From: a bacterium
GTDB taxonomy: Bacteria; Actinomycetota; Acidimicrobiia; Spongiisociales; UBA11373
Length of the DNA: 6,814 nt
Direction: 5' to 3'
Assembly: GCA_013202595.1 (NCBI GenBank)
Contig: JABMPV010000392.1
Location: 1 to 6,814, forward strand
The translations under genes were made by a program, and so were the position numbers. The notes under the pieces are model-generated. The model did no database searches. It saw only the letters and a program-made list of their open reading frames with translations, and was not told the origin of the DNA. Positions 5,284-6,814 of this stretch are shown one piece after another. Each line of letters starts with the position of its first letter. Within the stretch, counting starts at the first letter, position 1.

Positions 5284-6612
5284 TCACGACCAGAGGCGGC
5301 CGATCACATCGGCGATGAGGTCGGCGGTGAGACCGAGCGAGGCCTCGGTGATCCTCTCGTCGGCCCCGTGGAACATACCGAGGAACTCGCCGAAGGCGAC
5401 ACTGTCGTCATACAGGCCGATCCCGTACGCGACGGTGCCCCGGGATCGCCAGAAGCGGGCGTCGGTGGCCACGGGGATCATCGTCGGCACCAATCGGGCT
5501 TCGGCTCCGACCGCACCGCCGATTGCCTCCCACAGTGGCCCGGAAGCCACGGAGGAACTCGCGCCGGCCTCGGTGATCGCCTCGATCTCGATCTCTTCGG
5601 CGAGAGCAGGCCCGATCGCCTTGCGAAGGTGGTCGAGGATGCTCGCCGTGTCCTGACCAGGCAATGCCCTGATGTCCACGGAGGCCACGGCCGAGTCGGG
5701 CACCACGTTGGATTTGACCCCACCATGCAGGACCGTCGGGGTGACGGTGAGGTGAGTGCACGCATGAATCCATCGAGCGAAGCCGGGATCGTCGAGGGTG
5801 ATCAGATCGATGGCCTCGTCGAGGCGATCCACGTCCAGGAGGGCCTCGGCCAGGTCCGACTCCGGCGCCCATCCGGCGACGAAGGCCCGCCACTCATCGG
5901 TGACGTCGACCGGCATGGGTGTCTCGGCGAGGCGGGTGATCGCCTCGGCGAGGGGAACGATGGCGTTGAGCGTTCCGTATGGCTGGCTTCCGTGCCCTGA
6001 GATCCCCTTTCCTTTGAGGCGCCGCCAATTGGGGCCCTTTTCAGCGACCGTCACAGGGATCGCCGTCCCCACGGAGGTAGGCAACGCCGGTGCGCCAACC
6101 TCGGTCAACAGGTAGTCGCAAGCGACGTCATCCCAGTGGTTCTCGGTGATCCAGCGCGCTCCGAGGGTGCCCGCCGCTTCCTCGTCCGCAACGGCCAGGA
6201 AGATCACATCACCCTCCGGCGGGTGCGCCGTGCCGTCGAGCACCCGCTTGAACGCGGCAGCCATCGCGGCGGTCACGTTGAGCATGTCGACGGCCCCTCT
6301 GCCCCAGATCCAACCTCCCGAGCGTTCGCCGGAGAACGGCGGATGGGTCCACGTCGCCGGATTGGCGGGGACGACATCGGTGTGGCCGAGCAGCATCAGC
6401 GATGGCGCATCCGGATCGGTGCCCCGGACTCGCCACAACGCGCTCTGCCTGCCGGGATGGGGTTCGAAGAGCCGTCCGGCGACTCCGAGATACTCGGTGA
6501 TCGTCTCGACCGATCGCGCCTCATGACCGGAATCGGGAGAACCATCGTTCACGCATTCGTTCCTGATGAGGGCGACCAGGAGATCGCCCACCTCGCTTGC
6601 CGGGATGGTCAT
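5284..6612 (-). CDS. M20/M25/M40-family metallopeptidase
   Basis: This is a predicted di-zinc (or cobalt) exo- or dipeptidase or deacylase acting in the cytosol; no signal peptide is seen. In 442 residues, the metal ligands and catalytic residues expected for M20 are present. GHTDVVP (76-82) gives ligand His77 and catalytic Asp79. GRGAVDMLN (104-112) gives bridging Asp109. ADEEAAG (142-148) gives general base Glu144 and ligand Glu145. EVG (171-173) gives Glu171, and FHGADERI (414-421) gives His415. SGHGSQP (205-211) is the conserved turn of the dimerisation domain. The ATG at 6612 has AGGAGG nine bases upstream and overlaps the preceding gene's stop as ATGA; an in-frame codon at 6651 lies inside that gene and is rejected. 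The length and GRGAVDM motif fit the broad M20/M25/M40 group better than the shorter DapE or ArgE, but substrate cannot be assigned. Context (a HAD phosphatase downstream) gives no pathway. Confidence 0.93.
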   Translation of the reverse strand: MTIPASEVGDLLVALIRNECVNDGSPDSGHEARSVETITEYLGVAGRLFEPHPGRQSALWRVRGTDPDAPSLMLLGHTDVVPANPATWTHPPFSGERSGGWIWGRGAVDMLNVTAAMAAAFKRVLDGTAHPPEGDVIFLAVADEEAAGTLGARWITENHWDDVACDYLLTEVGAPALPTSVGTAIPVTVAEKGPNWRRLKGKGISGHGSQPYGTLNAIVPLAEAITRLAETPMPVDVTDEWRAFVAGWAPESDLAEALLDVDRLDEAIDLITLDDPGFARWIHACTHLTVTPTVLHGGVKSNVVPDSAVASVDIRALPGQDTASILDHLRKAIGPALAEEIEIEAITEAGASSSVASGPLWEAIGGAVGAEARLVPTMIPVATDARFWRSRGTVAYGIGLYDDSVAFGEFLGMFHGADERITEASLGLTADLIADVIGRLWS

Positions 6613-6814
6613 GCCGCGGGTCCTCCTGCGTCTCTGAGCGATTCCTTCCACATTCGAAACCGCTCGTGGGCGGAGCCGTCAGGACCCCGACCAGAACCGG
6701 TCCTGCCGTGCAGTTCGAAGAAGTACGTCTCTGTCAGGTCGTCTGCGACGGCGGCGTACCTGGCGCGACCGACAGGCGGGCCGGCTCGCCAGAGGAGGAA
6801 GCGACCGATCCGGC
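6609..6814 (-). CDS. unrecognised protein, C-terminal 67 residues
   Basis: An open frame enters from the right edge and ends at TGA 6611-6609, overlapping the M20 ATG as ATGA. The visible tail begins RIGRFLLWRAGPPVGRARYA, continues AVADDLTETYFFELHG and ends near RFRMWKESLRDAGGPAA. It is soluble in character, with alternating hydrophobic and charged residues that look like strand, strand, helix, and a Gly-rich loop at about 36-46 of the fragment. The other two minus-strand frames here contain stops, and the strong Shine-Dalgarno of the M20 gene lies within its last codons, the usual arrangement of coupled genes. I do not recognise the family, and too little is present for a function. It probably belongs to the same operon as the M20 peptidase and the HAD phosphatase. 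Confidence 0.7.
   Translation of the reverse strand, partial: RIGRFLLWRAGPPVGRARYAAVADDLTETYFFELHGRTGSGRGPDGSAHERFRMWKESLRDAGGPAA

Noticed and set aside
4942..6000. 352-codon open frame on the plus strand
   Set aside because: It lies antisense to the M20 and HAD genes, whose motifs are unmistakable. Its product is low-complexity in Gly, Asp, Arg and Val with no recognisable motif. GC-biased third positions keep antisense frames open.
1..6814. mobile element, CRISPR array, tRNA or rRNA gene, toxin-antitoxin or defence system
   Set aside because: No repeated spacers, transposase or integrase motifs, cloverleaf-like sequences or defence-gene motifs were seen. Almost every base is accounted for by housekeeping-type genes of similar composition.

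Overview
The window is GC-rich, compactly coded bacterial chromosome with no sign of mobile DNA, RNA genes or CRISPR. Gene content and order point to an actinomycete (Actinomycetota). From memory, the block HAD-IIA phosphatase / about 58-residue hypothetical / tlyA / NAD kinase / recN / ... / pyrG is the conserved arrangement of Mycobacterium tuberculosis Rv1692 to Rv1699. The exact lineage cannot be read from the sequence. A deep-branching actinobacterial class such as Acidimicrobiia is possible but is only a guess.

Layout from left to right: (1) the N-terminal 66 codons of CTP synthase pyrG (1-199, minus), running off the left edge. (2) A 78-bp gap with short palindromes and a weak promoter candidate. 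(3) A tightly coupled minus-strand operon read from right to left: a 56-59 residue acidic protein (about 3667 to 3497), tlyA (3500 to 2721), nadK (2724 to 1891) and recN (1885 to 278). Consecutive genes overlap by 4 nt or lie 5 nt apart. (4) A short divergent intergenic region (about 3668-3706) with overlapping -10-like elements and a 17-bp palindrome. (5) A plus-strand rhomboid intramembrane protease (3707-4441). (6) Convergent to it, a second minus-strand cluster: the 3' end of an unrecognised gene (6814 to 6609), an M20-family metallopeptidase (6612 to 5284) and a HAD-IIA sugar/glycerol-phosphate-type phosphatase (5273 to 4494).

Together these are mostly housekeeping functions: rRNA 2'-O-methylation (TlyA), NADP supply (NadK), double-strand-break repair (RecN), CTP synthesis (PyrG), metabolite dephosphorylation (HAD) and peptide or acyl-amino-acid hydrolysis (M20). 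I see no convincing new multi-gene system. The most instructive signals are translational and regulatory. tlyA appears to start at a CTG codon, with an ideal AGGAGG upstream and a CTGA overlap with a small gene that is easily missed. That small gene appears to have a leaderless start embedded in a palindrome. A rhomboid gene is inserted where mycobacteria have none, and the two genes that mycobacteria carry between recN and pyrG are absent.
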